A stretch of DNA of 64,000 nt from Capitulum mitella (GCA_030062745.1 CP099848.1:4784685-4848684), one strand, 5' to 3'. Positions 23,412-35,860 are shown, counted from the stretch's first letter. Numbers and translations: made by a program. Notes: a model not told the origin generated them from the sequence alone.

Positions 23412-25790
23412 GTAAGAGGCTCGGTCGGCCGCGCGGCTGGGTCAGGGGCGCTGGTGCGCTTCTTCGGCCGGCGGCGGCGACCTCGGGAGCACAAGGAGGT
23501 GATGCGTCAGCCGGCGGCGGAGACAGAGGCATATGAGGGCCGGCTCGCCACGTCACTGACTGCCCCGCGTGGGAGGGTTGGTTTTTAGGGGCAGTGTGCT
23601 CCTGGGCGTGCAGTGATGATCTTTTTAATGCGGACATGACTTCGGGGCCGGGGCTAATCGCTCCGACAATCGACTGCTTTGTGCCGGTGTCCTTCCACCC
23701 ACTGAGTGATTCGGTCTTTGTCACAGACAAACAGAGCCTGTCTTCACAATGACTGGATATATTTGAGCTATTCGTCGGATGGACGGTCTTCCGGGCGGAA
23801 ACGCATGATCATCGAAACGTAGGCAGAAGCGCTCAGAACGACGCGCGCTTTCAGTCGGATTCCAAGTCAAGGAGCAAACCTGTGCTTCTAAGCACAAGTC
23901 ACACACTCGTCGCCACATCAGTCACCGCGAAGAGCTGCGGCTTGTCCAGGCTCACCATGTTAACCTGTCCGGGCTTAGTCGACCCTGTAACTGTTATAAA
24001 CCGACTACCGTCCATGGCATTTGTCAAAGCCGATTGATCTAGGGTTCGGGTGTGCTGCGTGGTCCCAGAAGCAGCCCGCTATTTCGGTACAGTGTTGGCC
24101 GCAGTCCTTTGTGGTCGCGCCGGTACCCTGTTCGCGACACGTACTGGTGACGTCGTCCGGTAGAGCCAGACTCCGCAGCCAAATAAAGCACGCCTGGCTG
24201 ACATCTGATCTGACTGATGGTTCCACCGTAAATGGAATGAATGGATAATGTTTATGGCGGCGTTGTTCGCCCTTGTACAAAATTGGAAAGAGCATTAATC
24301 AGCGTCCTGCGTGGTTTACTAGTGTGTCATTTCCTGCCATAGCGAAAGACAAAGTGTGTGTTGCCATGCTTTGCGTGGGTTAATGGGACTTTTGTTGGGA
24401 ACGAGGTGACTGACAATGATCGCAATGTTGCCCGAATATGCCATTAATGAAATGCTTTAAGCGTGGCTGCCATTGAGATGTTAACCATATGAAATAGACT
24501 AAGTCGCTCATAATCGTATGGTAAAGGTGATGCATCGATCTCTTGCATATGTTCATATATTTCAAACATCTGCTGGCATACAAACATAGCAACGCTTCAT
24601 GAGAAAACTTTAGAATCGTGGAACTGTCCCTGCTTTCTGTGCGTTGTCTGATGAAGGTCTGTCAATTGGCAGGTTTAGATAATTATTACAGGATCACCTG
24701 CAACAAAAAGCCAGCCATGTAACTCTCTTCTCGCAACATTAGATGCATACATGCATGTATTTGGATGAACCACATTCTATTCATCCACTAAGAATGTCGA
24801 ATCTTCATCAAACGACTCAAGCTAAGATGACGTATGATTTCGGAGGACTCGTTTCCGGGCGTAAGTCTGAGGGACTCATGTACTCAGCAGCAAATCCCAA
24901 ATACTCGCAACACAGAGTAACTTTGACTACGCCGGGATTTCTGCTCATGGGACAAAGTCAAAGTCCGTGCGAATAAAGACTGAAAAGTAGCTGTAGCCGT
25001 CTTAATTCCAACACTGACATGGTTTCCATGAATACCTTATATCGTAGGGAATCAGGGGCGGGTCCAAAGGTGTTCCAGGCGAGAGACGACTGGCTCAAAA
25101 TCGGAAAAATTTCTTCCATTTTGTGGCTTTTTAGTGGTATTCTTTTAATTTTTTGGGTCTCGTTACACCACATTTCCTGACGTATTAGAGGTTATCAAGC
25201 TCTCCTAGAAAAGGAATGGCCCCTCGCCTCTTGACGGTCAGATTTTTTCAGAAGCAACGCACATGTATTTGCCAGCCGAATATGGACGGGCACGGTCGAA
25301 CGCAAGTTTAAACGTATTCGAATGTCTGACTGCTTATTCAGAAACAATGATGCTTATATTCCACACCAGTTTGTCCGCTCTTCCAGGCTCGCTTAATGGT
25401 AGCTATTGTGATGTCAATCATGCGAATTAAAATGTTTCAAGTATGTGCCACGAGCTGCCCAGCATGAAGAACTTTTCACTTTTGGAGCCGATGGTTTGAT
25501 CAGCTATGCCTGCATCGAAACGACTTTCCTGGTGCAGAACGATTGCAAGTTAATAGAGTAAAGTTAAAGTTAAGTAACAGTAAGATCTGAAGTTTGGGAC
25601 TGGTGTACCGTCCAGCACGAAGCACCCCTAAAAATGCCTTGCGAAACACGAATGCTGAGAGCGATGTCTACCACTGCAGAAACCTTTTAGCCTTTTCGGA
25701 GTTGAAAGAGTACTTATATCGTTTCCTTGGACCTGGGACAGCATAGCTGATGCAACTTTTCCAGCTTGGATATAACCCCTTGCCGCCCTC
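23412..25790 (+). other. Start of the intron after exon A, then AT-rich spacer
   Basis: The sequence begins with GTAAGAGG at the exon A donor. GC-rich sequence fades by about 23580 and the rest is AT-richer, without recognisable exons or repeats. The intron end was not located, so its true length is unknown. Confidence 0.4.
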
Positions 25791-25912
25791 TCCGATGACC
25801 CTGCCACTGACGTGGACACTGGTCACGTGACCCACGTCCCACCGCCGAAGTGGAAACTCCGGGACCCATTCACTTCCAGCGGGGAGGCAGGACGGCGGCC
25901 GTTTGTGTCAGC

Positions 25913-25931
25913 TGACGTCACGATGACGTCA
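25913..25931. promoter_or_regulatory. Two perfect CREs 11 bp apart
   Basis: TGACGTCA occurs at 25913-25920 and again at 25924-25931, separated by CGA. The 11-bp centre spacing is about one helical turn, so two bZIP (CREB/ATF) dimers could bind on the same face. A chance pair this close is unlikely, but no adjacent start site is evident. Confidence 0.5.
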
Positions 25932-25989
25932 ATCGACGCCGACCTTAGCCCGAGGCGTTCGACCTGCCGGACTCGTCCCGCAGTTAGCT

Positions 25990-26212
25990 GGGACGGGACG
26001 GGACGGGACGGGAGGGGACGGGAGGGGACGGGAGGGGACGGCGCCGAACGGAGCGGGCTGGGCGGGACGGTGCGGGTCGGGACTCGGCGGAACGGGCTGG
26101 GATGGGACGGAACGGGACGGGACGGGACGGAGCGCGCGGGACGGAATGGACGGAACGGGACGAGACGGGACGGCGCGGGACGGAATGGACGGAACGGGAC
26201 GAGACGGGACGG
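25990..26212 (+). repeat. GGGAC pentanucleotide array with 39-bp higher-order copy
   Basis: Repeats of GGGAC and GGGGAC form many G-runs at 25990-26040, followed by degenerate units. Near the end a 39-bp unit (GCGCGGGACGGAATGGACGG and following bases) is duplicated, starting near 26134 and 26173. The + strand has enough closely spaced G-runs for possible quadruplexes. Translated frames are SRPVPSRP-type peptides with no evidence of coding. Confidence 0.85.
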
Positions 26213-26540
26213 TGCAGTCGGGCGGTATGGCACTCGGCGGCTGGAGGCCTCGGCGGAGAAGCGAGGGCGGCTTGGCCTTGCGCCCAGTCGGCCAGTGCCG
26301 GCCATCACTCCGAGTGCTGTCAGTCACGCGAGAGATGGCGATTAACCCAGGTCAGACGCCTCCGCAACCACTCCCCCCCCGCCAGCTGAGGCAGCGAGCG
26401 AGATCTGAACGGTGCAGCGGCGTTGGTGGATTGATCTCCCCAGGTGGGGGCAAATTGGGAACCTCGTGCGGTAGACTTTCAGTGCCGTGTAAACATGCAG
26501 GGGCGGATGGAAGTGTAGGCAGAAACCGATGGTGCTGACG

Positions 26541-29150
26541 CATCTGGGGATTCCTATAAAGTGTTCCTCACTGGCGGATTCTGGATTGAAAGAAACCTTG
26601 GCAAGGCGTTCTTCGGTCCTTTTTAATATCATTTTCACGTACATACCAAACAAGACAGCCATCTAAAGATATATATGGTTGCAAGGTACGGGAAATATCT
26701 AAGGTACCGTCGAACATCATGTTACGTCCTTTCGAGCCGCTTTGGATCACTTCGGATGGTCTGCCTGAGATTATGAATGATAAATATCTCAGTGGAGAAC
26801 ACAGGAGAAAAGAGAACAAAACGAACTGTGTAGATAAGGTGTGGGTGATTTTTCTGCTGTGATGCAAGATTATTTTACCTCTTGTTTTGCTGGGTTTCAC
26901 GTTTTTCGTGTACCGCAGCATGCCAATTGTGTCCTTTCAAGCTGTTCGTTTTAACTTAGTCGTGCAACGACATACGCGCCTAAGCAGATATCTCCTTTAA
27001 AAATTGCTTTAACGGTGCGTCGATATTCGTTTCGCCCCCTTTCACCCTTTGGAGGGCTGTGTAATCACAGCAAAATTGCGGTCACAGCTCAACGTGTTTT
27101 ACCTCGGGCGACAGCTCCTTCTCTTGTTCAGGGTGAGAGAAGATATCTCCGGGACGTCCCGTCGAGGCCGGGGTCAGGAAAGGTCACTGCCTCGCTCCTG
27201 AAATCTCGCCCGGGGCTGCTGTGGACGGAACGTTACCCTGGCAACCAACCTCCGGCGCTCTGTCGGCCGTGCTCTCTCCCTCCGGCCGCTCTGTCCTCGG
27301 TGCCTCTTCTGTGGTGCGGCGTTGCGCGCGATCACAGACTGGCAATCATCACTATCACAGACTCTGCTCTACTTCCGGCGAACACTCGCGAAGGGCCTCC
27401 GATGGACTGCGTGAAAGCCGTTGGGTCTGCGGGTCACAGTGACGCTCTTTCGCTGTCCTGCGGCCGAGCTTCTCGGGTTTAATTTAGCTGCCTCGACCCA
27501 GCCGGGAGCGAGGCCGGCCTGAAAGGCTGACGAGTTCCGTGTTGACGGAAACCACCGGTCGACTAGCCGGTGACAACTGCGCTCTACCAGGAAACTTGCG
27601 GTCAATTGGCGTATCACAAGAGACGCCCGGCGAGGAAAGGGTACAGTGTTCTCGACCTGGAGACAGGCAGTGCAGCCGCCAGAACTTCGCAATGGAAAAC
27701 CTCATTACCTAGGGCCGTCGATACATGAAATTTTTTTATTGACCTTTCAGGCTTTGATGTCAGCTGGACATCGTTAACGTCTTTTGAAAGCAGCTGGGCT
27801 GGACAGGACCTCGTCTGACGTTAACTGAGGATAGGACAGGCCCCCAACCCACTCCCCCCAGTCAAGGCAGAAACTGGGTAACTAGAGGGTTAGTTGGAAT
27901 TCTCGTAATCATAAATCTAATACAGGATTTTCCGCGGAAACACAAAATGTGTTTTGAAATAGAACATTACTGCAAAAATGCCTTGTGCATCCCTTATTCC
28001 GCGACGCTTGCGTCACCAGTTGTAAGGGATACAAAAACATTGCTGTTTGTGCTAATATAATAAATATGTTAAATATATATTTATGTCATTACAATGAATG
28101 AAGGGTTTTCAGTGGAGACATATTATTTTGCGAAATGCGAAGTCAATGCAAAAAATGACCCGTCTATCAGCTATTTCGTACGTTTGAATCACAAGTCGCA
28201 GAATAAGCAAACGACATATCCTGATAACATCTTTAATTATACGACAACGTCAAAACTAAAAGAAAAAAAAAACACAAAACAATACGGCCGAAATATCAAG
28301 GGGAACAGGGCAGTGTATGTGGTAGCTAAGATCCAAAGGAAAAACGGGGTCTAGACAAAGACATAGTTACGTTTTGTGTTGCCTTACCCTGGAAACCGGG
28401 ACTGCCCTGTTTCTATGTGGTGTACTTCCAGAGAAATCGCCCTTTTAAGCCATGCATTTTTGCCTGGAAAATGACCATTTTTCGCAGCTGCTTGTCTCCT
28501 TATGAGGCATAAGTTTGTTTTAATCACACCAACTGAATACTTACCAAGAGCTCAGTGGAATGCAAAATGACCTGATATTGGCCCACATGGAGTACCCTTT
28601 GGCGTTCTTAAGTCATAACTGTTCCAAGTTAGCCATTTTCTTAGAAGTGGAAACTAATTCGTTGGCACGCGTCGTTCGATTGCAGGGCATAATACTGTAT
28701 GGTATCAAATGGTAAAGTGATGAAAGGGAGCTAACAAACACCAGACATCGAACAAAATGAATAACGACGGCCATAAATCACGAACGGGGAAATAATGGAA
28801 TGTCCGACATAGATCGGGGGCTTACTGTTGCAGAGAAATTATTTCGTCGAACAAAACATAGAATCAAAAAAGCGCCGAATTCAAAATCCTCAACAGAAAT
28901 ATCGAAGCATCATAAGTATTAACCGGCTTCATACCCAATGATACATGACTGAATGACACATTATCGGGGCATGGATTAGTTACGCATCTGATGAATATCT
29001 AAGGAAAAATATCGCAAGACAACGACTAGCGCAACACAATGGGCACGGATACTGACTTCTCCCGAAAACTGCAGGGGGCATCCTAGCCGGAACGTCGTGA
29101 AAGTTTTTCATTGCTTACAAATAATCCCCCAAGTGTGTTGGCTAGTTAGA
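26541..29150. other. Spacer, AT-rich after 27700
   Basis: A moderately GC-rich patch at about 27010-27690 contains open frames without recognisable domains. From 27700 the sequence is AT-rich with only short frames, for example 28094-28354. No repeat or gene identified. Confidence 0.4.
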
Positions 29151-29224
29151 TAAAATTCCTTGAAAAAGACATTTTCTGTTTTTTTTTTCAAAGGATCGCT
29201 GAATCGAATCGATCAGGCGAATAT

Positions 29225-29240
29225 CCTGGTTGCGCCACTG
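29225..29240. mobile_element. Isolated hAT-like terminal sequence
   Basis: CCTGGTTGCGCCACTG is the complement of CAGTGGCGCAACCAGG, a typical hAT terminus, here as a right end. No partner with a matching 8-bp duplication (GACCTGAC at 29241-29248) was found upstream, so this is probably a fragment. Confidence 0.35.
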
Positions 29241-29554
29241 GACCTGACAATGTGGCTGCAAACATACTGGTATGTTATGTCATATAGCATGCAGGGGTCT
29301 AGTCCTGGGCGTCGACAGATTTTTCTCCCTCTTCTTCCGGTAGTATTTTGAGGATAAGCTTTGATTGCTGTTGCCAGGACTCTTCCACCTGGTAGCAACG
29401 CTTGACAGCGGGCTAGAAAATGTTTTTCCCCAGCGTCTCGGAGATAACAACCGTAGAACATACCGCCGGTCTCCGGCGACGGCCCGCGCTGATTACCTCA
29501 TCTGCCAACAACAGTCAACACACTTGGGAAGAAGGAACGGGAAAATTCTAAACA

Positions 29555-29622
29555 ACTGGGACTTGAATTCCGGTCGTGATCTTGGCGGACGGAGGTCTTG
29601 AGCACCTCACCATCAGGTTCAT
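29555..29622 (-). mobile_element. tRNA-like (possible SINE head) sequence
   Basis: Read on the minus strand, an A-box-like GATGGTGAGGTGCTC (near 29618-29600) is followed about 35-40 nt later by a B-box-like GGAATTCAAGTCCC (near 29573-29558), the spacing seen in RNA polymerase III internal promoters. It cannot fold as a convincing tRNA and has no obvious anticodon arm, so a tRNA-derived SINE fragment is the likelier reading. Confidence 0.4.
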
Positions 29623-29753
29623 ATCCTGCTATAAACCTTTGCGAATCCTTTGAATAAAGTATCTTACAGCAGCTTTTGAGATACTTAGCTGTTATATCTT
29701 GTCCCGCTCGATATTTTGTAACGCGAAAGCTGACCACTCTGTACCACCTCAAG

Positions 29754-30110
29754 TGCAATGCGTGTCTCTGATACGGTGATACAAAGCAAAACCTCGCGAT
29801 ATTTCTTCATTAAGTATTTTGCCGTTTCGATGTTAATCGAGGTCGATATTTTCCAGTTCTACATCTTGCGTCGGCTAACTGTTCATCCATTATTTTGCTC
29901 GCAATATTTTTCCATGTCGATAAATATCGCTATTCGATATTTATCAGTATCCGATATCTTGTCCCTCGATGTTCTCCTATTTTGATGCTCATCTTTGTGG
30001 ACGTTCATCCTGTTCGATATTTTGCCTTTGACATTTTGGCTTCAGTATTTTTGCATTTCATATTCGGTCTTACAACATTTTGCGGGATAACCGTGTCGTC
30101 CCTAGCTCTG
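29754..30110. repeat. Degenerate CGATATTTTG-rich region
   Basis: Variants of TCGATATTTTGC and GTTCATCC recur irregularly, for example GTTCATCC near 29881 and 30004. It looks like an old, decayed satellite or low-complexity AT sequence. The open frames here follow from its composition. Confidence 0.5.
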
Positions 30111-30210
30111 AAGACTAACGCGGACTAGCAACCTGTGATGCCTGGTAAAAGCCATATATTAATGGCATGCGACATGAAAGAAATGCAGGCAGTTTACACA
30201 TTGTCTAATC

Positions 30211-30510
30211 CTAACCACTGCTGATTTTTCCTGTTATTGTTCTGATGCTGCTTCATTATTCAAGACACGGACTGCAGATGTGTGCAGTATTTTCCTTACA
30301 AATACCGTTCGTTCGTTCAATGTCTTGTTCTTACCATTACTGATTTTCCTTATTCTTACCATTACTGATTTTCCCAATTGCCCTAATGCTGCATACGAAA
30401 GGCTATTGGTCAACACGCCCAATGTAGATGTGTACAGTGTTTTACTTGCAAATAACCGTGGTCCGTATCCCTTCGCATCTCACAATGCCATCATTTCGAG
30501 ACATTCTTTT
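30211..30510. repeat. Tandem duplication, about 145-150 bp, two copies
   Basis: CTAACCACTGCTGATTTT (30211) and GATGTGTGCAGTATTTTCC (30277) in copy 1 correspond to CTTACCATTACTGATTTT (30355) and GATGTGTACAGTGTTTTAC (30427) in copy 2. At the junction a 25-bp direct repeat of TTCTTACCATTACTGATTTT type occurs twice in a row (30329-30378). The copies are diverged, so the event is old. Confidence 0.7.
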
Positions 30511-31160
30511 ACGAAACCGCCTCTACCCTTGTAACCATTCACACAATCATTTGCAGAATCTCATGATTTGGGAAACTATTAACATCCATAAGAGCAAAGT
30601 CTCGTCTCCATATCCGCCGATGGATGCAGATTTACCATAGGAGAGGTTTCGCGTGACATAATGAACGCAGAAGTGTCGGTGACGATCCTGTCCGGAAATT
30701 CTCGGCCACTGTTCGGAACGTGGTCGCTGCACACTACACAGGGCACATAATTCATAGAATGGAGCAAAGAAAAATTGTATGAATCAATATGTTTCATAGG
30801 AATAACACCAGAAGTCCTGAAATTGTACCTGTGAATCATTCAGGTGTTCCTGAGGTCCCAAGGAACACAGCCAGTCAAGCATTGCAGCAACGTAGTAACA
30901 GGCGTCGTTGGCTTGGTCAGAATGAGATACATCCGTCTGACTTTGGCGGAAGTTAACTTCATGGCTATAGTATTGCAAGAAAAGACATGATACTACAAAA
31001 CTCGATAACGTCTTGCATAGTTATTGGGACCGGTTTCGAGAAGAAATTACATCATGCTAAATGATGTGCGATATCCTTTGCTTTATGTGGCATGTGATTA
31101 TCATATGCATTATATGGCAGCACGTTGTTTTCTAGCTCACGTTTGTCTTCCAAATTGTGC
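30511..31160. other. AT-rich spacer
   Basis: Nothing recognised. Confidence 0.35.
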
Positions 31161-31164
31161 ATTA

Positions 31165-31232
31165 ACTAACTGTGCTGTACTAAACTATAGTAGACTAAAC
31201 TAAATTAACTAAACCAACTAAGCTAACTAAGA
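31165..31232. repeat. ACTAA-type pentanucleotide tract
   Basis: A degenerate run of AACTA, ACTAA and GCTAA units. It is not the arthropod TTAGG telomere repeat. Confidence 0.7.
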
Positions 31233-31850
31233 AACGATTTGCTCCAACGAATCTGATTTCGCTTTTATTAAAATGCGTTTCTTGGTAAATATGTGACCCA
31301 CAAACCGCACGTTAAGGTCAATGAGGCTATCCGGGGCGAATTGCAAGGGCAGTTTTGACCTGGCGGGGTGAAAACAAAGAGGTGGTGTGGCTTAACCGAA
31401 GTCATGGCTCATGAGAAGGCTAAGAATGGGGAAAAAATTATCACTTTCAAAGCAAAGATATCAAAACCGGACAATAGAAGTCGTGTTGATCCCAGCGCCT
31501 ATATTAAGATAAGTGCGGATTTTTGGTGGTTTCATTTTTACGCCATATACCACCGTTTCAGGTAGGTGCTAGTGGAATAGCAGGTGGGAACACCTGCCTC
31601 CCCCCCCCTCCCTCCCACACAGTTGAAATTCCTTAGACGAGAACGTCCAGTTGGAGCAGGTCATTTCGACGATTTTAGGCAACATGGCATCTTCACTAGC
31701 GCCACTCAACCATTCACATATTACCTATTGGTGCGTTATTCCTTCAGTCTGTACGTCCATCAAAGAAAACAGATGATGTACGGCCGTAAAACCCAAACAT
31801 ATATCCCATTCAATAACTGGTATTGTGCAGGTGTTTGACAGCAATTTTCC
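31233..31850. other. Spacer
   Basis: No gene. A 7-bp hairpin, GCAGGTG with loop GGAA then CACCTGC, sits next to a C-rich run at about 31580-31615. Confidence 0.35.
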
Positions 31851-33080
31851 ACACCCAACTGCTTTACCTGTAATGCCTCGACGACTCGTGTGGCTCTCGT
31901 GCATGTCGGTGACGTCACCGGTGACGCCACGTCGTGACCGCCGCGGTGTTAGCGTTCGGCGCCCGCCCGTCCGGTTCGGCGCCGTGCTCGTGACCGGGTC
32001 ACCGGCGGTGCGGCGGACCGTTGCCCCCGCCGACCCGGCCGCGCCGCCCGTCCGGCCGGCGGCGGACCGTTCGGACGCCGCTTTTGGAGCGCCGGCGGCC
32101 GCGGCCCCGCGCCCCGGTCCTCAACGGGGTCAGCGGAGCGGCCGCGGCCGGTTTCCGAGGCGGTCGCCGCCGCTGCCGGTCCGGGCCGGCCGGGTATCGA
32201 CGCCGGGATCGGCGGCGCGGCCGCGCGCCGGTCGGCCGGCCGGGCCGGGCCGCTGCGAGTCGGAGCGGAGTCCGGACTTCGAGGTGTCGGCGTGCGCCGA
32301 GCGTCAGCTGGCCGTCCACCTGCCGACGGTTCCGGTGACGCGTGGCGCGGCGCGCCGCCGGCCGCCGCCGGGACGAGATCACCACGCGGCCGGCGGGGCC
32401 GGGTGGAGGCCGAGGCCGGCCGGCGGCGGGGGCGTCGATCGCTCGCTCACCTTCCCCGCTCCCGTCCGCCGGCGCCGGGCGCGGCCCGGAGACGGCCGCC
32501 GGCGCGGCGCGGCGTTCCCGGCGCGCCACGGACGCCGCCGCGCCGTGGCGGTCGGCGCAGGTCGACCGGACGAGACGGGCTTCCGGCGATTTGGCCTGCC
32601 CGGCTGACCTGCATCGTCGCCCGGCCGCCGACGGCGGCCGGATATTGCAGCCGACAAGGCGGGCCGCGTCATCGGGGCCGCCGCCGCGCTCGGCGACCTC
32701 TCGTCCGTCGCGGCCGCCGGGCGACGCACTCCGCCGCCGCGCCGAAATCGCCGCCGGCGGCTCTAGCGGCCTCCGCCCGACCCCGGCAGCCGACGCAGAG
32801 CCCGGCCGGCCGCGCCTGAGGCCGGACGAGCCTGAAGCCAGACGAATCGCCGCGACGGCGGGCGCCGAGAGCGTCGCCGAGTGACGGCGCCAACTGGGAC
32901 GCGGCGCCGGCCGTCACGAGAGCGCCCAGAACTGGAGCGGGGGCGATTCGCCACGTCCCGGGCCGGCGCGAACGCGAGAGGAGCGGGCCGTGACCGCGCG
33001 CCGCGGGCCGCGTCAGGCTGGAGTGCGTCCGGCCCGGTCAGGCTCCACTTCGCCTCACTTCACGGCTACGCTCGGTGACG
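31850..33080. other. CpG-rich block with a CRE
   Basis: Very GC-rich. A perfect TGACGTCA lies at 31910-31917 on the upstream edge. Frames of up to 260 residues are mostly Arg/Ala/Pro-rich. The 32259-32340 stretch reads ESERSPDFEV..CAERQLAV on the + strand, with mixed residues and GC-rich third positions, but without a good splice signal. It is reported as a weak exon candidate only. Confidence 0.4.
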
Positions 33081-35058
33081 ATTTGGGGACTGAAGCGCTG
33101 CGTCAGGCTTGGTTTGAGGTTACTGTGCGGCGCGGCTTGACGCTTAATGTAATCGTTTAATTGGCCTTCCATGGTGTGTTGTGGCTCTGATTATGGCTTG
33201 CAATTTCCGGAAATGGTTTGGGTGGGGAGCTGAATGAGATTCAAGTCATTTAATCATTGTGCAATGCAGTTTGTCCAGTCATTGCCATAGCCCTAGTGAC
33301 AGAACATTCGAAAACTGCGGGTGAGACCCCCTAAAACCCCCAGATGTCCAGTCATGATTTTGGTAACGCGCGTCCCCAAGCGCCAACATTGTGTTTTTCA
33401 GCTATAGCTAAAGTATCCTGGACTGGGAATCAAACAACTCTCTACATGTTCGGCTGGCACTGTGGTTGAAGAAAAACCGGCAACACAATGCTTCGAGTCT
33501 ACGCTTTCGCTCCAGTTACCTCGGAACTTTGCTCCGCGACAAGAAAAAGGGGGGTGCCAAACACTGTCCGAAAGACGTGAGACATAGGTCATGGTTTAAT
33601 GAGTCTGAGACATCAGCGATAACAATGACGTGGCCAGCGTTGTTTACTTTCTCCTCCTTGTTTCGTTTGGGACCGCGCCCCGAGACCGATTTCCAATCCT
33701 TCTCTTTTTCCCGCCCGTGACCTTCTTCGCCGGCACGTGGCGTGGCGATAGTGATTATTGGTAGCTCCCATGACCTGTGCGCTGGCGCTGCGATTGTTGT
33801 ATGCTCGAACGCGCCCCTCGTATGTCACCGGCTCTTGCGACTGCAGCAGGCACCCGTCCGCCTTGCTGAAATGTTGATCGCTCCAGTCGGGGAAGCTTTG
33901 TTCAGGCTCCTCATTCGCCTTGGACGAGGAATGTATCGCCGGAACTTGACTTTGGGAGACTGAATTCGTTCCCTTTGACCCGCGGATCAGGGACATTGAA
34001 CTGTCACCAACACTCGGAATGCGCTCTGCTCGGTCTGTATGGCTTTTGCTTCTCCTGACTGTGCTGCACTTTCGGGTTTGGGAGGCTGAATGGGAAACGT
34101 ATGGCTAGGAGCTGCACTGTTGTTCTGAAAGCAGTGTTTTGCCCCTTTTTCCGGAAACTTCGGCCCCGCGTATTGACTGGCGGCTTCTCCGACGCTCCCA
34201 AGTTCGTCCAGACTGGTTTTGACCCCGTGAAAGCCGCCTCTATCGTCTCCCGAATTGCACGCTCGCAAGTTGTTTTCGAGAACTTGAGCAATCGTACTCC
34301 CTAGTATTTGTTGGTGATTTAGAGAGTTTGGCTCGTATTGCAGCGCAGAACTGGTTTTGGAGAGCGACGGGACATGCTCGTTTCTGATGGACAGTTCTGT
34401 TCCGGATGCATGCCATGAAACGTAGAGGCAGAGCATGAAACAACAGTTATTCAGGGTGGATCATCTAAGGCTTCCATGGGGCTATGATCCAGTACGTACC
34501 AACTGGCTTAATAAAGTCATCCGAACAAGATGAAGAGGAAATGAGATGGCCACCCGGCGCCTGACTGGGACGGAAAGGGCAAACAGCTTCCATCATCATA
34601 ACACTAATCCATCACCGTCGTCTCCTCCTGAATGTCAGATCAGCCATTCGAAGGATGCGCGAGACGAGGGGAACGTTCCAGATCCATTCCTCGTGTTAAC
34701 CGCCCGTCAAACACGACAGTCGGCCAGAGTCTCGGGCCTCTCGATCGAACTTACACGGATGATGCTTTTAGGACACATGTGAGCGGCGCATGCCATCGGA
34801 GGGAGGATTTTTGTTCTATAAGCACACGCTGCCGAGTCCACCAAACTAGCGGGTCGAGTTCCCAAGGGTAGGGATATATGGGCGCCTATAGAAAAGAAGA
34901 AGCGTGCTTCTTCTCGGCGGGTTCTCGGCTACCCGCGGAGCCCATGCCGCACGTGTGCGGCACTTAACATTCCCGACTGCCGTTTGATTCCCAGCTCGCC
35001 CACGCACGCCGCAACTGGGTCAAGCTCACTGACAACAGGGCTAGGAGCCCGTACCGTG
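33081..35058. other. Mixed spacer
   Basis: No supported gene. Minus-strand frames at 33613-33996 and 33987-34436 overlap in different phases and give unremarkable, unrecognised peptides. + strand frames over the same bases are equally plausible, so no call is made. A C-run motif near 33330 resembles the interior of the MITE at 1014. Confidence 0.35.
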
Positions 35059-35066
35059 GCCCGCGA

Positions 35067-35234
35067 CGAGGTTACGGGAAGTGCGGGGATGGGGGTAGCT
35101 GCCCCCCTAACTTTTTGAAATCCAGCATTAATTTAGTGTTAACATGAAATTTAACACGAACGACGACAGGAAACAATTGAACCCAAATGGCTCTTTGCCC
35201 CTCCCCCAAATGTGGAGGAGTTCCCCCGCCCCTG
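35067..35234. mobile_element. hAT-type MITE, family 1 copy 2, near-perfect TSD
   Basis: Similar in order and sequence to the element at 14512-14662 (AAATTTAACA, CCCAAATG, CTCTTTGCCCC, GAGTTCCCCCGCCCCTG end). The flanking octamers GCCCGCGA (35059-35066) and GTCCGCGA (35235-35242) match at 7 of 8. The right terminus complements to CAGGGGCGGGGGAAC. The left terminus is more eroded. At 168 bp it is slightly longer than the other copy and encodes nothing. Confidence 0.65.
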
Positions 35235-35242
35235 GTCCGCGA

Positions 35243-35860
35243 GCACACCTGCTGTGCGCCAGAGCTGCGTTCTGCGCGCGCTGGCTTGCCGGTTTCCAGC
35301 CAGGCACGTATTTACGTATTTTCTTCGCCCGTTGTCGGCAGCCAGCTGCAGCTGAGCCGCCGGGCGCAGATTGGGCGCGGGATTATGCAACACCGGAGAG
35401 CGGGCGGCAGACGGCCGGGCCGGCTGCCGTCGGCAGGCCGGTGTGGGCAGCGGGCGCCGGCCGTCGAGCGTAAACAGGGCGCCGAGTGGGTGCCGCGCGG
35501 GCCGCCGCCGCCCGCGGGGGGCGGCCATTTAAATTAGACGCCCATTTGGGTATCCAAACAGGCCGGCGGGAAAGCCGCGCTCGCCGCTGGAGCCGGCCGG
35601 CCGCCCGGCGCCCGCGCCGCCCCGGCAGGAGAGCGGCCCTGGACGGAGGGTCGTGCAGGGCGTTCACGCGGCCGGTATGCAGCGGCGGCGGTCGCGGTCG
35701 CCGAGTGACGGCGGGCGGCGCCCCGCGGGCGGCCCGGCGGGAGCTGTCGCCGGTCGCGGGCGCAGCTGGCCGTTGCGTGCAGCGTTGACGGGTCGGCCGA
35801 CGGTGCGGGCGGAGAGCTGGTCGGCGCATTGTCCGCGGCGTTTTTTTTTTCGTTTTGACT
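35243..35860. other. CpG-rich block
   Basis: GC-rich island with low-complexity open frames on both strands, ending in a T-run at about 35842. No supported exon. Confidence 0.4.

Larger units (their letters stand above)
25790..26540. other. GC-rich block with CRE pair and pentamer array
   Basis: A compact GC-rich island containing two perfect CREs (25913-25931) and a G-rich pentanucleotide array (25990-26212). Frames across the array are open on both strands only because of the repeat. It may be a promoter or enhancer for an unseen transcript. Confidence 0.4.

Noticed and set aside
22418..23494. 358-codon minus-strand and 310-codon + strand frames over exon A
   Set aside because: They are shadows of exon A and its CpG island. 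Only the 22979 frame has the third-position GC pattern and the donor.
29291..29390. 100-bp hAT-like element (CAGGGGTCTAGTCCTGG to CCAGGACTCTTCCACCTG)
   Set aside because: Termini match only partly and flanking octamers agree at 5 of 8, too weak to call.
31165..31232. Interstitial telomere repeat
   Set aside because: Units are ACTAA-like and irregular, not TTAGG or TTAGGG.
33613..34436. Two overlapping minus-strand frames with protein-like composition
   Set aside because: They differ in phase, match nothing recognised, and + strand frames over the same bases are equally plausible.
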